Source: Clarkia xantiana subsp. parviflora (taxonomy: Eukaryota > Streptophyta > Magnoliopsida > Myrtales > Onagraceae). Taken from it: a stretch of DNA of 64,000 nucleotides. The position numbers and the translations under genes were made by a program. The stretch spans positions 11,762,763 to 11,826,762 of the forward strand of contig JAPTYO010000007.1 of the NCBI GenBank assembly GCA_036873135.1. Reading direction: 5' to 3'. Shown one piece after another: positions 47,684 to 60,470 of the stretch (position 1 is its first letter; each line of letters begins with the position of its first letter). The notes under the pieces were generated by a model, which was not told the origin of the DNA, did no database searches, and saw nothing but the letters and a program-made list of their open reading frames with translations.

Positions 47684-49303
47684 GTAACACGTGTCTAGCT
47701 TGAAAGGTTGTGCCAGCTTGACACTCACCTAAACTTGTGAAATTCCATTTTTCTCCAAGTACTTGTTATTTTATTACTATTATTATCTCTAGAGAATCTA
47801 TTCATCCCCAACAGCTGCCATTCTTCTAATTATAAATAAATTGCACCATTGATCACTGAGTGAAGTAATCGTATTAATATAGTGTTATGAGAGAGTGAAG
47901 AATGTAATCTTATTTGATTTTTTTTTTTTCTAATGCCTCATAGTAGAGTCTTTATTTATTTAATAATAACAATAATTTCACAACAAAAAATCAAGAATTT
48001 TTACTTTGTCTTACAATTTAGCCAAAAATAAAGATATGAGAAGAAGTGAAAGATCATGTTTACTAGGTATACACACAAAAGATTCTAGGTGATAACAGAT
48101 TTAAAAACAAAAAACTAAGATAATAAGTTTAAGAAGAACCTCGAATAATCTTAATAGAAGATGCATGAACGTCTAATCTTCTAAGTTATCTAACTCTATA
48201 GTTTTCTTTTATAACTACACGTAGAGCAACTCTAAATCGGAGTGTATGTGTCTTGTGTATGTAACTAACCAACCATCCACTAAGTGGATAAAGAAAGTTC
48301 TTCAAAACTTATTTAGAGTGAATATACTTATATTACACGTTTTACTCTAATCAGTGTATTACGGTCTTGAATATGTGCAAATCAACATTTTATTATTTTA
48401 CAGGTGATATGTCATTATTTAACTTAATTGAAAGATTTCATCTGAATTATTACTTTTTAAGATATTAATAAATAAAAGCAACCATGTACATTATTTAGTT
48501 CTTGTAAAAGTCGTCAAAAGATTTATGAAGATCGACGTATAGGCGGGTAGCTAGCTAGCTAGTCACGTAATCTTATGTCCTAGTAGCCATAAACGTAATA
48601 ACATAATTTACTTAATTAGGTTATCAGGTCAATTTTTCTTATTTATCCCAAAGAGAGGGAAAAAATGACTCATGTTGTTTGGATCAGGTAAGCCCCGCAC
48701 GAATTTTGTTTATAGGCTTCCCAAATATGAGCCGACACACTATTTGTCGTAAAATATGCCATATCAAATATATCATGCATGTATAGCCTAGGGGTTACTT
48801 TGTTACCTCACATTTGGTGTTACTTTGTTACCTCACATTTGGTTTATGATGATTGATGGCCCCTTATATTTGGCAATTATACATTTTTTTTGTTTAAAAA
48901 TGAATTATATCGGACTCAATTTAAGAAATGGAACTCGGTCTACCAATAATTGTAAGAGTTAATCTTTTTTAATAGTTTCTATTTATAACACATTGCTTAA
49001 CTGAAGCAAATCTGACAAAAATAGAGATTGAAACTAGGGAAAATCATTATGGAATGCTCTTAATTAGGCCCTTTTGTCTAAAACTTTAGCGTTACGACTA
49101 TGTATACTAAATTTTTAAGTCTTCTTATAGACTTCGTAACCTGTCAATGTTCATTCTTATTAGTAAGCCACATGTTATGATTTTAAAGGTGTCACGTCTA
49201 TATCAAAATCGAGTATTTACGACGATCTAGACACTATTATTTTAACTAGGGACTGTCATTTCTAACATGAAACGACAAATAAAACGATCTATAGTGACTC
49301 TTT

Positions 49304-49335
<32 letters not shown>

Positions 49336-50052
49336 CATGTTTAACAACTTTTATACGTTTAAAAAATGAGATCTGTATAGTACCCGTGTATAAGGAGATG
49401 AGTGGATCTCAATGAGATACACTAATCCGTTCAAGCACCTCAAATTGAATGACACACATGATAGATTTTTCAGCCTTGATACATTATAGCTGTATTTGGT
49501 GCAAAAAAAAAGTGTGTAGCCAAAAAAAACTCAGCAACCTCCAACCCTAATTTCCCTCAATTAATCGTAACCGTGAAAATATAGAGGAGGGAGAAAAGCT
49601 AAAAATGTTGCACTAATGAATGAGTTTTGTTATACCGAAAGTAGTTGGATCTTGATTAAGTGCTAAACAAACCTCCCTAAGAAAACGATTTTTTTTCTAA
49701 AGCAACAACACAAGTGACTATCTTTGACTTTATTATCTAGCTAGAGACCTTCCTCAATTTCCCTAAGAAAATGAATTTAGCTTATAATGACCGATGTTGT
49801 TATGTCGTGTAACAAAATAATTTGCATTTAGGAGTTAAAAGCTTTAAAATTAATTGATTTTAAAGATTAATTGCTGATTTTGTTAGGTATTATTATCCAG
49901 TTTAATCAAATAAAATTAAATTTCTTTAGGTTATATTAGATTAAGTTAATGAGATAAAGTAAGTAGACAGTATTTAATGAAGGGGCCTAATAAAACATGA
50001 ACGGAAGGAAACATACGAATAGTGCGCAGCGGGAAAGAGGCGGCTTAATTGG
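47684..50052. other. Intergenic region upstream of the MATE gene
   Basis: AT-rich; no gene recognised. Simple repeats include a ctag-type tandem near 48550 and a TA repeat near 49310-49335. The open frame 49997-50188 overlaps the probable promoter and leader of the MATE gene. Confidence 0.55.
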
Positions 50053-50062
50053 CTTTATAAAG
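50053..50062 (+). promoter_or_regulatory. Probable TATA box of the MATE gene
   Basis: CTTTATAAAG lies 160 bp before the ATG at 50222, giving an expected transcript start near 50090 and a leader of about 130 bases. Confidence 0.55.
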
Positions 50063-50221
50063 AGAAGAGAAGAGAAGAGAGCTTCATTTTATTTTCTGCT
50101 AAACAAAACAAACACTCTAACTGATCGACCGCTCCTTTGTTTTCTTGAAAAAGTCGTAACAAAACAAACAAACCCTCTAATTAATTAGTGAGCAAATTAA
50201 TTAATTAAAAAATTAGAGGAG

Positions 50222-53200
50222 ATGGAGGCGCCTCTGCTTGAAGCCGCCGGAGACTACAGGGCAGTGAGGAACTTGAAGGAGGCGAGATCGGTGTTCTGGG
50301 TGGAGAGCGTTAAGCTGTGGAAAATAGCGGCGCCAATAGCCTTCACCATAGTGTGCCAGTATGGAACCAACTCCTTCACCAACATCTTCGTTGGCCATAT
50401 CGGTGAAGTCCAGCTTTCTGCTGTCGCCATCTCCCTCTCCGTCATCGGCACCTTTGCCTTCGGCTTCATGGTTCCTTGCTTGCTTTTACACTCTTCTTCT
50501 TCTTCCTTTTTTTATTTTTATTTATTACTATCAATCGGTCAGATGTCGATACATTCCCCGATTATTCCATTGCCGTCACATATAGTTTTTTAGTTTGTGT
50601 ATGAGTAATTTGAATTCCTTCGTTTCTTTAGCCCTTTCCTAGCTCATGGTTCTCACTGATAGTTTGGATGCTTTTAATTGAATTTTTCTTTAATAAAAAC
50701 TAAATACAAAAATAGCAAAATAATTACTAGACTTAAAAAAAAAACTATGTGGTTTTATGAGTTTGGGTAGTTTTATAGTTTTCTTATAAAAACCTATTGG
50801 GATAGGACCGGTATGGTTTATCGTATTCTATGGTTTTTTTTCTTCGAAAAATCTATTGGTTTTAGTGATTGTACGGTATGGTCGAATGAATCTTAGAGTG
50901 TAAATGATAGACTATGTATTATTTTTTTCAACTTATTGTGCTGGGTGAATGGTATAATCAGATGAGATCAAATGGACTCATTTGATCTTGAATTACATGC
51001 AGCTCGGGATGGGGAGTGCACTCGAAACGTTATGCGGGCAAGCGTTCGGAGCGGGCCAGGTAGAGCTTCTGGGTCTATATATGCAGCGGTCGTGGATCAT
51101 ACTCATCGGGACGTGCTTCGTCCTCCTTCCAATCTACATATTTGCGACACCGATCCTGTTGTTATTTGGGCAGAGCGAGGAGATTTCGCGGCTGGCAGGA
51201 GAGTTCACCATCCAAATCATACCACAACTCTTCTCCCTAGCCATCAACTTTCCGACCCAGAAGTTCCTGCAGGCACAAAGCAAGGTGAATGTGCTGGCTT
51301 GGATCGGGCTGGTGAGTCTCGTGGTGCACATAGGTCTGTTGTGGGTGTTGGTTGTGGTGCTGCAGTTGGGGATGGAAGGGGCTGCAATGGCGTATAACAT
51401 AAGCAGTTGGGGAGTTGCTTTGGCACAAGTGGTGTATGTGGTTGGGTTTTGTAAGGAAGGGTGGAATGGTTTCTCTTATGATGCGTTTAAGGAGATATGG
51501 GCGTTTTTGAGGCTATCAATTGCTTCTGCTCTCATGCTTTGCTTGGAGATTTGGTACATGATGAGTATTATCATCCTCACTGGCCACCTTGACAATGCCG
51601 TTATCTCTGTTGGTTCCCTCTCCATATGGTCAGTTAACCTAACCTTTTATACATTTTATTATATATATACATCGCATTGTTAGAGTATGAATTAAACCGT
51701 TGCTGAAAACTTTCAGCAACAAATTTGAGCTTATGTTGAGACTTGATTTAGGGTACACCGTCATATTCTCTCAATTTCACACACAAAGTAAGTAATGAAC
51801 TCTATGCATAAAAAAAAAATGTAAGATTAGTTTATTGGATGTTAAAGCACTACTAGAAAAAGAATTTTAGATGATTTTTCATTTATGACGCTTGCTCAAG
51901 CGTCACAAACATTTTCAGAATAATAATTAATTTTATTTAAATCTAGTGACGTTGTTTCTTCTTATAGTATTTCGACGTGTTAGAATCGTCTTTAAGTTTT
52001 GATTTATTTAACACACTTTTAAAGAAAGAAAAAAAATGTAACGATGCTTAGTTGTGTTACCATTTGAATGCATTGGTGACGCAAGTAAAAATGTCACGTC
52101 TTTTAAGAGTTTTGTGACGCTTGCCGCAAACGTAACAGTGTTTTTTTCCGTAACGGTAGTCAAAATGACATATGCACTTGTGTCGGCAAAAGCGTCGCAT
52201 TTCTACCGTCACGAGAAGCTAGACTTTTATGTAGTAAAGTATGAATATGAACGTATTGAATGCCTCATTCATGAGTCTTTGGGAAAGTTGGTTAAGCAGC
52301 TGCCGTCTGATATTTTATTTTTAAACCTTAATTAATTTTTCATTTGCAGCATGAATCTTAATGGTTGGGAGGCCATGTTGTTCATTGGAATAAATGCTGC
52401 TATCAGGTAAGAATAAATCAATAAACTACATACATACTTACATAAATTATAAATATATATATAATATATAACAAATAAATATAAAGAACTGTGATCGTGT
52501 CTATGATTTCCATGATCGAGTGGTTAATAACTTGGGAAAAGTTTTACAGTGTTAGGGTTTCGAACGAGCTGGGACAAGGGCGGCCAAGGGCGGCAAAGTA
52601 CTCAGTCTATGTGACCGTATTTCAGTCGCTAGTTATCGGTGTTGTGTGCATGGTTGTAATCCTAATGACGAAAGACTCCTTCGCCGTCATTTTCACAAGC
52701 AGCAAGAAACTTCAAGAAGCGGTGTCTCACCTTGCATTCTTCCTGGGTATCACAATGGTTTTAAATAGCATCCAACCCGTTATATCAGGTGCTCCCTTCT
52801 TAGCTAGCTAGCTGTCTCTTTGGATCAATTAGCTAGCTAGGGTTTAGTCAAGGTAGGTAATCCGGCCTTAATTGTTTCTCTATCGTGTTGTCATCATGAG
52901 TTAGGTGTTGCGGTTGGAGGAGGATGGCAAGCATTGGTGGCGTACATAAATTTGGGTTGTTATTACATATTCGGCCTTCCTCTTGGGTTTCTTCTCGGCT
53001 ACTCCGCCAATCTTGGAGTGGAGGTAAAGAAACATTACTCTTATCATCATACTCTTCATTCATTCATTCATTCTCGTACTATAATTTTATTTGAATCGAT
53101 GCTGCATTGTAGGGGCTATGGGGAGGTATGATATGCGGAACTGCTTTGCAAACTGTACTGCTTCTGTTGGTTTTATACAAAACCAATTGGAACAAGGAGG

Positions 53201-53388
53201 TAAGCTTAATTAACTTAATAATCTCCCTATTGTTAACTTGACTTGGTACGTACCAAATTAATAATATACGCTACCCACTTGGCATCGTCTGTGGCTATAT
53301 ATACATATTTCAGGTAGAGCAGACGACCGAGCGGATGAGGAAACTGGGTGGACAAAACGTTGCAGAGAAGCTACCATGTAGTGTATGA
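50222..53388 (+). CDS. DTX: MATE/DTX family efflux transporter (483 aa, 7 exons)
   Basis: Exons: 50222-50470, 51003-51628, 52350-52406, 52550-52788, 52905-53023, 53113-53199, 53314-53388; all phases agree and the stop is TGA at 53386. Residues 1-83 hold the start MEAPLLEAA and the first membrane helix. The family signature [12 protein letters not shown] lies at 90-101 and RVSNELGQG at 313-321; [13 protein letters not shown] spans the exon 2-3 join. Twelve helices are expected. Plant DTX proteins are H+ (or Na+) antiporters that move organic cations, flavonoids, citrate or hormones at the plasma membrane or vacuole; the substrate here is unknown. The sequence resembles the DTX27-35 group. Intron 2 carries a CACTA remnant. 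Confidence 0.94.
51848..52235. mobile_element. CACTA-type non-autonomous remnant in MATE intron 2
   Basis: Begins CACTACTAGAAAAAG, the usual end of En/Spm-type elements, preceded by AAAG. The right end is degenerate (cttttatgtagt) and is followed by AAAG, fitting a 3-bp or slightly longer duplication. Subterminal gtgacgcttgc, gtgacgcaag and tgacgcttgctc motifs recur. The open frame at 52054-52335 runs through it and is not a gene. Confidence 0.6.
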
Positions 53389-55600
53389 GATCGATCTATC
53401 GATAACGGATGTTTCTTCTTGTAGAGACATAGTTTGTTTCGTTTTTAGAATAGCATAGATATCGATTTCATGATCTTTGTCGGTGTCGTCTAGTGTTTCT
53501 GTTCGAGATAGATAGATAGCTAGCTAGCTAGCTACTTGGATCGATTGAATCATCATCTTAGAGCAAGAGCTGAAGTTGGAGCTGTTAATATATCATATGA
53601 GTTGTTTTTGTCGAAGATATTTAATTAGCTTTTACGAGGAATTAATTCAATTGGCGAATCAATATGCATGGTCGGCTCTGCTGTTGGGGATAGATAGATA
53701 GATAGATACCCATTGCAAAATTCATTTAAGATAGGATGATGATATAAATGTGTAGTGACGATGGTTCAGAACCTAAAAAATCTCGAATATAATCCATATT
53801 GTTTTATGGTATTTCAATTTTTTAATTAATATTTAGTAATTTAATTATACGAATAATTAATTAATAATTTTTCGTTTCAATGGACGGAAATATTACCTGC
53901 ATAGAACATTTGTATTTTGCATGATTAATAAGTTTCTAAGCTTAAAACAACAAATTATGCCTAGCTTGAGCTATTGTGAGCCCTTCGGATCATTCTATTG
54001 AGTCACATAGTTAGCCCCCTAGCTAGTCATGTATATTTTTTTTAACTTTAGGAACTTAATTGACCGAAAAATAAAATGTTAAAATGCACTGAAATCACAT
54101 GTACAATACATGTCATTTTTCCGTCCATTTTGACAGAAAAATGGACGTAAAACTATTTATCAACCGAGTTTGTATAATTGGAGCATACAATATGAATTTT
54201 TTTTAGAGTAGCAATATAATGTAATATACAAGGGTCCTTTTAAGTTCTAAACCATAATACTATAATCAGGCACGAAGCCAGAAAAAATAGTCAGAGGGGG
54301 CAACATTTAGATTAATTATACAATAAATAAACATTAAAAAATAAACAAACATAAAAAGTCATACTCTATATATCATCAAACACAATACATTTATTATAAA
54401 AAAATCAACAATATTTATTAAGTGTTTTATATCATATGGAATAAAAATCCGAATTTTCTTAAGTCAGGATCTAACGAAAGATCATCTACATTGAGTTCTT
54501 CGTGTTATTTTGAGCAATCTACATTAGTGTCAACTGAAATCGCTTATTTAATTCGCTTTCTTTTGATGTCAAATTTATTAATATTTATTAAAATCACGAC
54601 AAGGTTTAACTTTTTAAAATCTAGATAATAACTGAATTATGATTAACATTTGTTTACAATAAATAATAACTAATTTTCTAGCATCGATCGATCTAAAGAA
54701 AAAATTAGTTAAATTTATATTTTCACAAAATTCCTTTCACAATTACAAAAGTCCATTTATTATTTTTATTTTTAGATTAATAAATATATATTAATAACAA
54801 TAAAAATAAAAATAGTACTATTAGAGTATAACACAACCCTATATCCTAATTAACTCATGGCGTTGGTAAAAATAATAATTAATTCACGGAAATTTCTTAT
54901 TACTAAAAATTAATAGTTGGGCAAATTTGAACTAATCTTATGTATTATCTCTAAAAAAATTGTAACAATAATCTCTAAAACTAGATGGGGCAAAATTGCT
55001 ATCTTCATAGTTTTGTTTTGATACTTAGTATTAGTATATAGTTTTACATAAGTCAGAGGGGGCAATGACCCTTCTCGTACTCATGTGGCCTCGTGCCTGA
55101 CTATAATTGACTTGAGTGATATGGTTAGCAGGATTTCTATGTTATTACTTGTTAATACGTGAGATACCTGCGCATTTATCATCTTAATTTGACAATACAT
55201 AATCTGTAAGAATTTTTCTAGTATGATAAAAAGATTAGAGATGCAATACAAGCAAGCAAACAATTCCTGCCACATCTTAACTAGATTTGGCCCACCACTG
55301 TTGCGTCACGCAGCCAAATTGGGTGATATATATTTAGATTTTAGATGTCAACGAGCGTCACCTCGTATGAAAGTGCAGAGAGGAGGTCGATCGTTAACTA
55401 AAAGTGTAGCCACTGTTTCCTTGCAAGAATGAATGAACAATATTATAATGAAGTGGGTACGCTTCACTTGCAGTGCACACAAAAGATCATATCATATCAG
55501 CCATTTTTGTTTATCCACAACACGAACTGGAAATATTTCTTATTAATTCCTTAGAAGCAACATCTATTTTTAAACTTCTTTTTCTTCTCTCTTAGCTTAT
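53389..55600. other. Intergenic region between MATE and UPF0496 genes
   Basis: The MATE 3' UTR is expected in the first few hundred bases; it contains ctag and gata simple repeats (53505-53535, 53690-53707). The sequence at 54270-55105 begins aggcacgaagccagaaaaaa, ends at the inverted copy ggcctcgtgcctga and carries tcagagggggca at each end, so it looks like an old repeat. No gene. Confidence 0.5.
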
Positions 55601-55607
55601 TATAAAT
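55601..55607 (+). promoter_or_regulatory. Probable TATA box of the UPF0496 gene
   Basis: TATAAAT lies 86 bp before the ATG at 55687, a normal distance for a short leader that is pyrimidine-rich (cttcaacttcttcctcaatc). Confidence 0.55.
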
Positions 55608-55686
55608 TAGGGTTCTACACTTCCCTTCAACTTCTTCCTCAATCCTCTGTTATCAATCTCTTTTCGACGGCCACCGCCAAGACGCA

Positions 55687-56805
55687 ATGACTAGAAGTAT
55701 GACATATCGATTCAGAAAATTCATTTCTCGAAATGCTATACCGGAATCTCCATCGCCGGATCGCCGCGCAAGTGTGGACTTTCAGGAGGAGTACGCTAAT
55801 GCCTTCCGTACCGAGTCATACAACGTATTTTGGGACCGCGTTCACGAGTTGTCTAATGAAGATCTCACCACGTGTCAATCTCGGTCGGTCGAATCCATCA
55901 ACATTGACACCCGTCTCTCATCGTATCGGATATTTGTGGACCATCTTCTCGAGCCTGACCAGCCAGCCGTGACCCAGATCATGTCCCTGACCCGCTACGG
56001 CCCTGACCACAAATCCATCCTAACTGAGTATTTTTCGGAAACCGCCAATGCTTCGTTTCTTTGCAGCCTATTGTTGAAGAATATCGACCGAACCCGGGTT
56101 CGATATCAAACCCTAAAGGCTTCTATTCATTTGGAAGGAGCTAGGGTTACGACCCGAATGAGCGAGATCCTGGGTACCACCAACCCATTGACCGCACCCG
56201 CATCTCCCAACCGGGTTCAGTCCATCCAAGCCAATATCTCTAGATTGTTAAAGCGGATCGTATCGAACCGCAACAGGGCTAGAACCAAGCTCCGGGTCAT
56301 AAGGAAGTTAAAGAACGGTTCAGCTACGGTCCTCGTGGCTCTAACGGCTTCACTCGCTATCTTGGTCATGGTTCATGGCCTCACCCTCATTGTGGCTGCA
56401 CCGTGCGTCGTGGTGGCTGTACTGAAGCGGGCTTCATTGAAGAGGTTGGGTCGAGCCGTGGCTCAGCTGGATGCTGCAGCCAAAGGGACATATATATTGA
56501 AACGTGATATTGACACCATTAGTCGGCTCGTGAGTCGGCTCAATGATGAGCTTGATCACATGGGCTCGACGGTTCGGTTTTGGCTCGAGAGGGGTGGGAA
56601 TCAACTGAACCAAACTAATGGTGGAGATCAATTGGTGAACCAATTGAACAGGAATGAGGGCATCTTCTTGGAGCAGCTGGACGAGCTTGAAGAACATTTG
56701 TATTTATGCTTTATGACCATTAATCGAGCTCGAAACATGGTTGTTAAAGAGATTCTGGATCCTGCCAAAACTAGCCCAACTCCAAATCTCTCAGTGAAAG
56801 GGTAG
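55687..56805 (+). CDS. UPF0496 (DUF677) membrane protein (372 aa)
   Basis: Single open frame; the ATG follows a normal leader. Residues 32-60 contain the family block EEYANAFRTESYNVFWDRVHEL. A helical, charged region follows, then a hydrophobic hairpin at about 213-246 (TVLVALTASLAILVMVHG, then LTLIVAAPCVVVAVL), and a C-terminal helical region with coiled-coil character (about 250-355). This is the layout of plant UPF0496 proteins of the At3g19330 type. Their biochemical role is not established; relatives have been linked to cell-wall and salt responses. Full length, no signal peptide, no intron seen. Confidence 0.9.
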   Translation: MTRSMTYRFRKFISRNAIPESPSPDRRASVDFQEEYANAFRTESYNVFWDRVHELSNEDLTTCQSRSVESINIDTRLSSYRIFVDHLLEPDQPAVTQIMSLTRYGPDHKSILTEYFSETANASFLCSLLLKNIDRTRVRYQTLKASIHLEGARVTTRMSEILGTTNPLTAPASPNRVQSIQANISRLLKRIVSNRNRARTKLRVIRKLKNGSATVLVALTASLAILVMVHGLTLIVAAPCVVVAVLKRASLKRLGRAVAQLDAAAKGTYILKRDIDTISRLVSRLNDELDHMGSTVRFWLERGGNQLNQTNGGDQLVNQLNRNEGIFLEQLDELEEHLYLCFMTINRARNMVVKEILDPAKTSPTPNLSVKG

Positions 56806-57810
56806 TTTATTAAGGATGAAATTTGATTATGTACATATGATTTCTTTTGCATACCAAGATATAAATGGTGATTTATAGCAGAATAAAATTGACGTTTCAT
56901 TTTATATTATTTTCTTATATATATTAGATTTTGAAATATTTTATAAGGATACTCCATATATATTATGTTTCCATCAGATACATTCCTACATAACATATAG
57001 AGTATATGCTATGGATGGGTTAGACATTTTTGCGTTCATAAATTATCGTAATGTTATAATATATACCACTTTACCTTTAATAATACAAATATATATATAT
57101 AGGAGTATAGTACATATGTAAGTATAAATAAAATATGGGTGTATGAATGAAAGGATAATATGCAATAAATAAAAGTAAACCGAATTTGACAACCACCACC
57201 GCGCTATTGGAAACATGTGGTGTGTCTCTTTAGCCTTTACCATGTAGGGCCATGGCCACACGCAACCTCTATATATGTATATTCCACAAGTACACAACAA
57301 ACACGAAGACTATAGTGGTGCCTTCATCTATATATATATATCTATATATATATATGTCCTAATCGAACAATAAATTCTTTGGAAAACGATTCATTGAACC
57401 TTGAGCTCACCTAAATAGCACTTCAAAATATAGTCGAATTTGTAACTATTAAATTAAACATATTAAAATTATAAAACAATTGAAATATGATTAAATTTCT
57501 ATCATAAAATTGGATTTATTTTTCTTAATCTAACAACTACAAATTCGATAGTATTCTACAAATTCTTAATGTAAGGATTTTATGTAATTTTATAATTTTT
57601 TAGAATATTTATTTAATTCCATGGATTATTTTCTTCTAAAACTCTACTATTTATTTAATTTAATTGTTTAATTTTCGACGCATTTTGATATTTGGACTTT
57701 CTTAGAATGTTATGTATGAATTAAAAAAAAAAATCCACTATGTACCCCTGGCTTCGGTTCCTGGTTACGTCACTGGTGTTAAAGATAATTAAACTCAATA
57801 ATTATTATAT
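56806..57810. other. Intergenic region before the right-hand retroelement
   Basis: UPF0496 3' UTR, then AT-rich DNA with TA-type simple repeats (57089-57102, 57330-57355). No gene. Confidence 0.55.
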
Positions 57811-58582
57811 TGGTTGTTTCGACCGGGTTATCGCGGGTTGCCCGCGGGATAGCCCGTCGAACTCGTCGGGTTGGATGCGAGCTAAATCCGCCTTCTGATG
57901 TCGTGCGCGGGCTCTAGCTTCGTCTTCCAAAAGAGGGCAAGTCTTTCCGGCTCTCTAGCAGATCGTCCGTCAGCCCCTGCAAAGGAGCGCTACCAAGCAG
58001 TCCCCGTGGAGAGGGGGGGGATGCTTGACGTGCTCACTCCGACGATCAACATCAGTAATTTTCTAGAGAGAGAAAGGGAGGGTTTTTAGAGAGAAGTCAG
58101 AGCTTTTTCCCAAGCTTGCCCAAAGTGAATTTGGAAATGAATCGAATTGACTTGAAAATGTTCACCCCCAAGGTGGCTATTTATAGGCAACCTTGGACCG
58201 TAAACCGGTTTTGACCCGGTTCAATGGGGAAATGTGAACCGGGATGTAGGGGTAAGCTTCGGGAAAAGGGTTCTGACGTGCGTCTCAGGCGGCTGTCATG
58301 GACGGGACGCGCGCGCCTCTGAAACAAAGGTCTCGGACACATAGGAGTTAATGTAAAAACCGGGTCTCCGTATACGTCCGAGGTAAAATGGGGGGTGTGC
58401 GCGACACCCCCCGGGTGTGGAACTTACCCGGAATTCCGGGTAAGCCCCCCGGGGATGCCGGGCAAGTTCGAACTTGCCCGGTTTTCCCCGGTTAGCTTGA
58501 AATTGGGGAGGAACGGTGAGTCCCATACGTGCACGATGTCCGAATAATTAAAACCGAGCCCGGATCACGCGTATGTCCATCA
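57811..58582 (-). repeat. 3' LTR of the right-hand Gypsy element (772 bp)
   Basis: On the minus strand it starts TGATGGACATACGCG and ends CGAAACAACCA. It contains ggttgcctataaatag (reversed, about 58177-58193), the same promoter string as the solo LTR at 46130-46774, and shares the TGATGGA(C/T)AT start with it. The open frames inside are not genes. Confidence 0.82.
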
Positions 58583-58594
58583 CTTGCCCCCGAG
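58583..58594 (-). promoter_or_regulatory. Polypurine tract
   Basis: The minus strand reads CTCGGGGGCAAG immediately before the LTR start TGATGG. A purine-rich CTCGGGGG-type tract in this position is common in plant Gypsy elements. Confidence 0.75.
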
Positions 58595-60470
58595 TTAAAC
58601 AATGGCTTGACCTTTGTTTAACTCTATTATAAGATAGGGCATATGCGTGAGTCGGGCCGTCCGCTCACCTTGAGTTTTAACCTACCAAGGGTGGACGCGC
58701 GTGGCTCCGACGAATTCCTTGCCTTAGTTTTTGAGATGGTCATGCTTGGTAACTGCATGAAGGGTTAGTAGCATAACAGACTACGAATAATATGAAAAAT
58801 ATGATCGTTTGGAGAATTAAGGTGCGAGCACGCACGAAATTTTTCGAGCTCGTACGATGAGCTAATAAATACGGAATGTTCTTGATAGGACTAAATGTAT
58901 CAAAATGATAATAAATCATGTAAGTCTTGACAAAATGTTTTTCGTGTAGTGCGATAGTTTTTGGGAGCTCGTCGTCCGAGACGGTCGTCTTGACGGCGAG
59001 ACGACGGTTTTGAGTGAATGAAATAGGGCCGAGTTTTGGAAAATCACATGCAACGGCCCTAATACGAAAAAATCATAATTTCGACGTTTTCAAAAAGTTG
59101 AGGGTATTTGAAATGACTTAGATAAAATTATCCAAGTCATTTGATAGTTAAGAACCCAAGCCATCAACAACTTCAAAAAATGAATGGTAGATAGGAATAT
59201 ACCTCCTTGATGTATGGTACTTACCATGTTGTGTAGTCCCCTCTCTTCCATGATAGTTTATAAAACTATCAACTTTTGAATTGGTTGTGGTGAGAGTTTT
59301 GGAGGGGCTAAGGTAGGGATTTTAGGAACTCACTCTAGGGTGCAAGGGAGACCACATTCCGGCCGGCCACCACCAGGAGCACCACCGGCGACGTCAGGGC
59401 GGCGCAGCGGCGGCGAGGCGGCGGCGGCAGGCGGCGGGTCCGGCGGCTGTGGCGGGGGCGGCTGCAACCTTTGTGGTTCGATTTTGAGCCCGATTCGATC
59501 CGATTTCGAGTCCTTTTTGTCGAGCATCGATTGGTAATGTCCTCCACTCACTTTTCTTGATGTTGAATAGACCTATAGGGCTGCACATTTGAATTTCAAT
59601 AAGGTGCCTTGTAGGTGTTTGATAAAATGCATGAGTGAAGTTTTTTGCTTGATTTTCAAAATTTGCTTTTGGCTAAGCTCTAGGTGTAAATAGATAGAGT
59701 TAAGGATAGCGAACTCCCTTTGTGAAGAGGTTCCTAGGTTCCAATCAACCGAGGGGGAATCGCGGGGGTTCGAAATCGAAGTTTTTCGAGCGAAAAACTT
59801 GACCCCTTGTATCTTGATATGGGTGACTTGAAATGATGTTTCCTATTGTAATAAAGTCCCCTTGATTGTTTATGAGCGGATTGCCATGCCCCCGGAGCTT
59901 AGGTGAATGCTTGGTAGTTCGCCTTCGTTAGTGGCTTAGTTGACCCGAGCGTTTTTCGGGTTGTTCGGGGAGGGGTAAATCCCTCCGTGGCATGTAAGGG
60001 GCTTGCTTGAGTGCGTTTGAGCTGCTCGTATGTGCCCCCGGAGCCTTGAACCATTCTAAGGATGAAATTTGATCAAGAGGTGGTCGGATGGCATTTTGGT
60101 AATTATAACCAACTTTGTATGCTTTTGATTTCTTTAGCTCTTGAGCTTGTCGCTTTGTAGAGTGCTTGAATACCTGTGACACATTGCACAAATGTATGAA
60201 AATTTGATTAGTAGGTGGCCTAGGCCTTTGATGAGCGTAAGGATTTTTGATTCCCGAGCGGGAGGGTCCCTAGCTGTTTGCATGCGGACGGTCGGTCCGT
60301 TGGGTTGAATGTCCTTGCAAAGGATTTTGATGGGTGTGGTTGATGTGTTGCTTTGGTTTTTAATTGAGTTGGTGTACGGTTTTTGCAGGGCTTGGACGAC
60401 GAGCTTGCAGGCGTCCGATTCTGATACTTAGAGTATTTTTGATAGGAAACGGTTTCCACTTCTTCGCACA
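58595..60470. other. Untranslated part of the Gypsy element
   Basis: Sequence between the LTR and the antisense gene. It includes a very GC-rich, CGG-repeat-like stretch at 59355-59470. Open frames across that stretch on both strands are low-complexity and not credible. The last few hundred bases must hold the promoter of the gene at 60471. Confidence 0.55.

Noticed and set aside
49997..50188. 63-codon open frame upstream of the MATE gene
   Set aside because: It spans the probable TATA box and leader; a short upstream frame at most.
52054..52335. 93-codon open frame in the second MATE intron
   Set aside because: It lies mostly in the CACTA remnant and is replaced by the correctly phased exon at 52350.
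59330..59588. Several overlapping GC-rich open frames
   Set aside because: They come from a CGG-repeat-like stretch; open in several frames on both strands, which is expected from composition alone.
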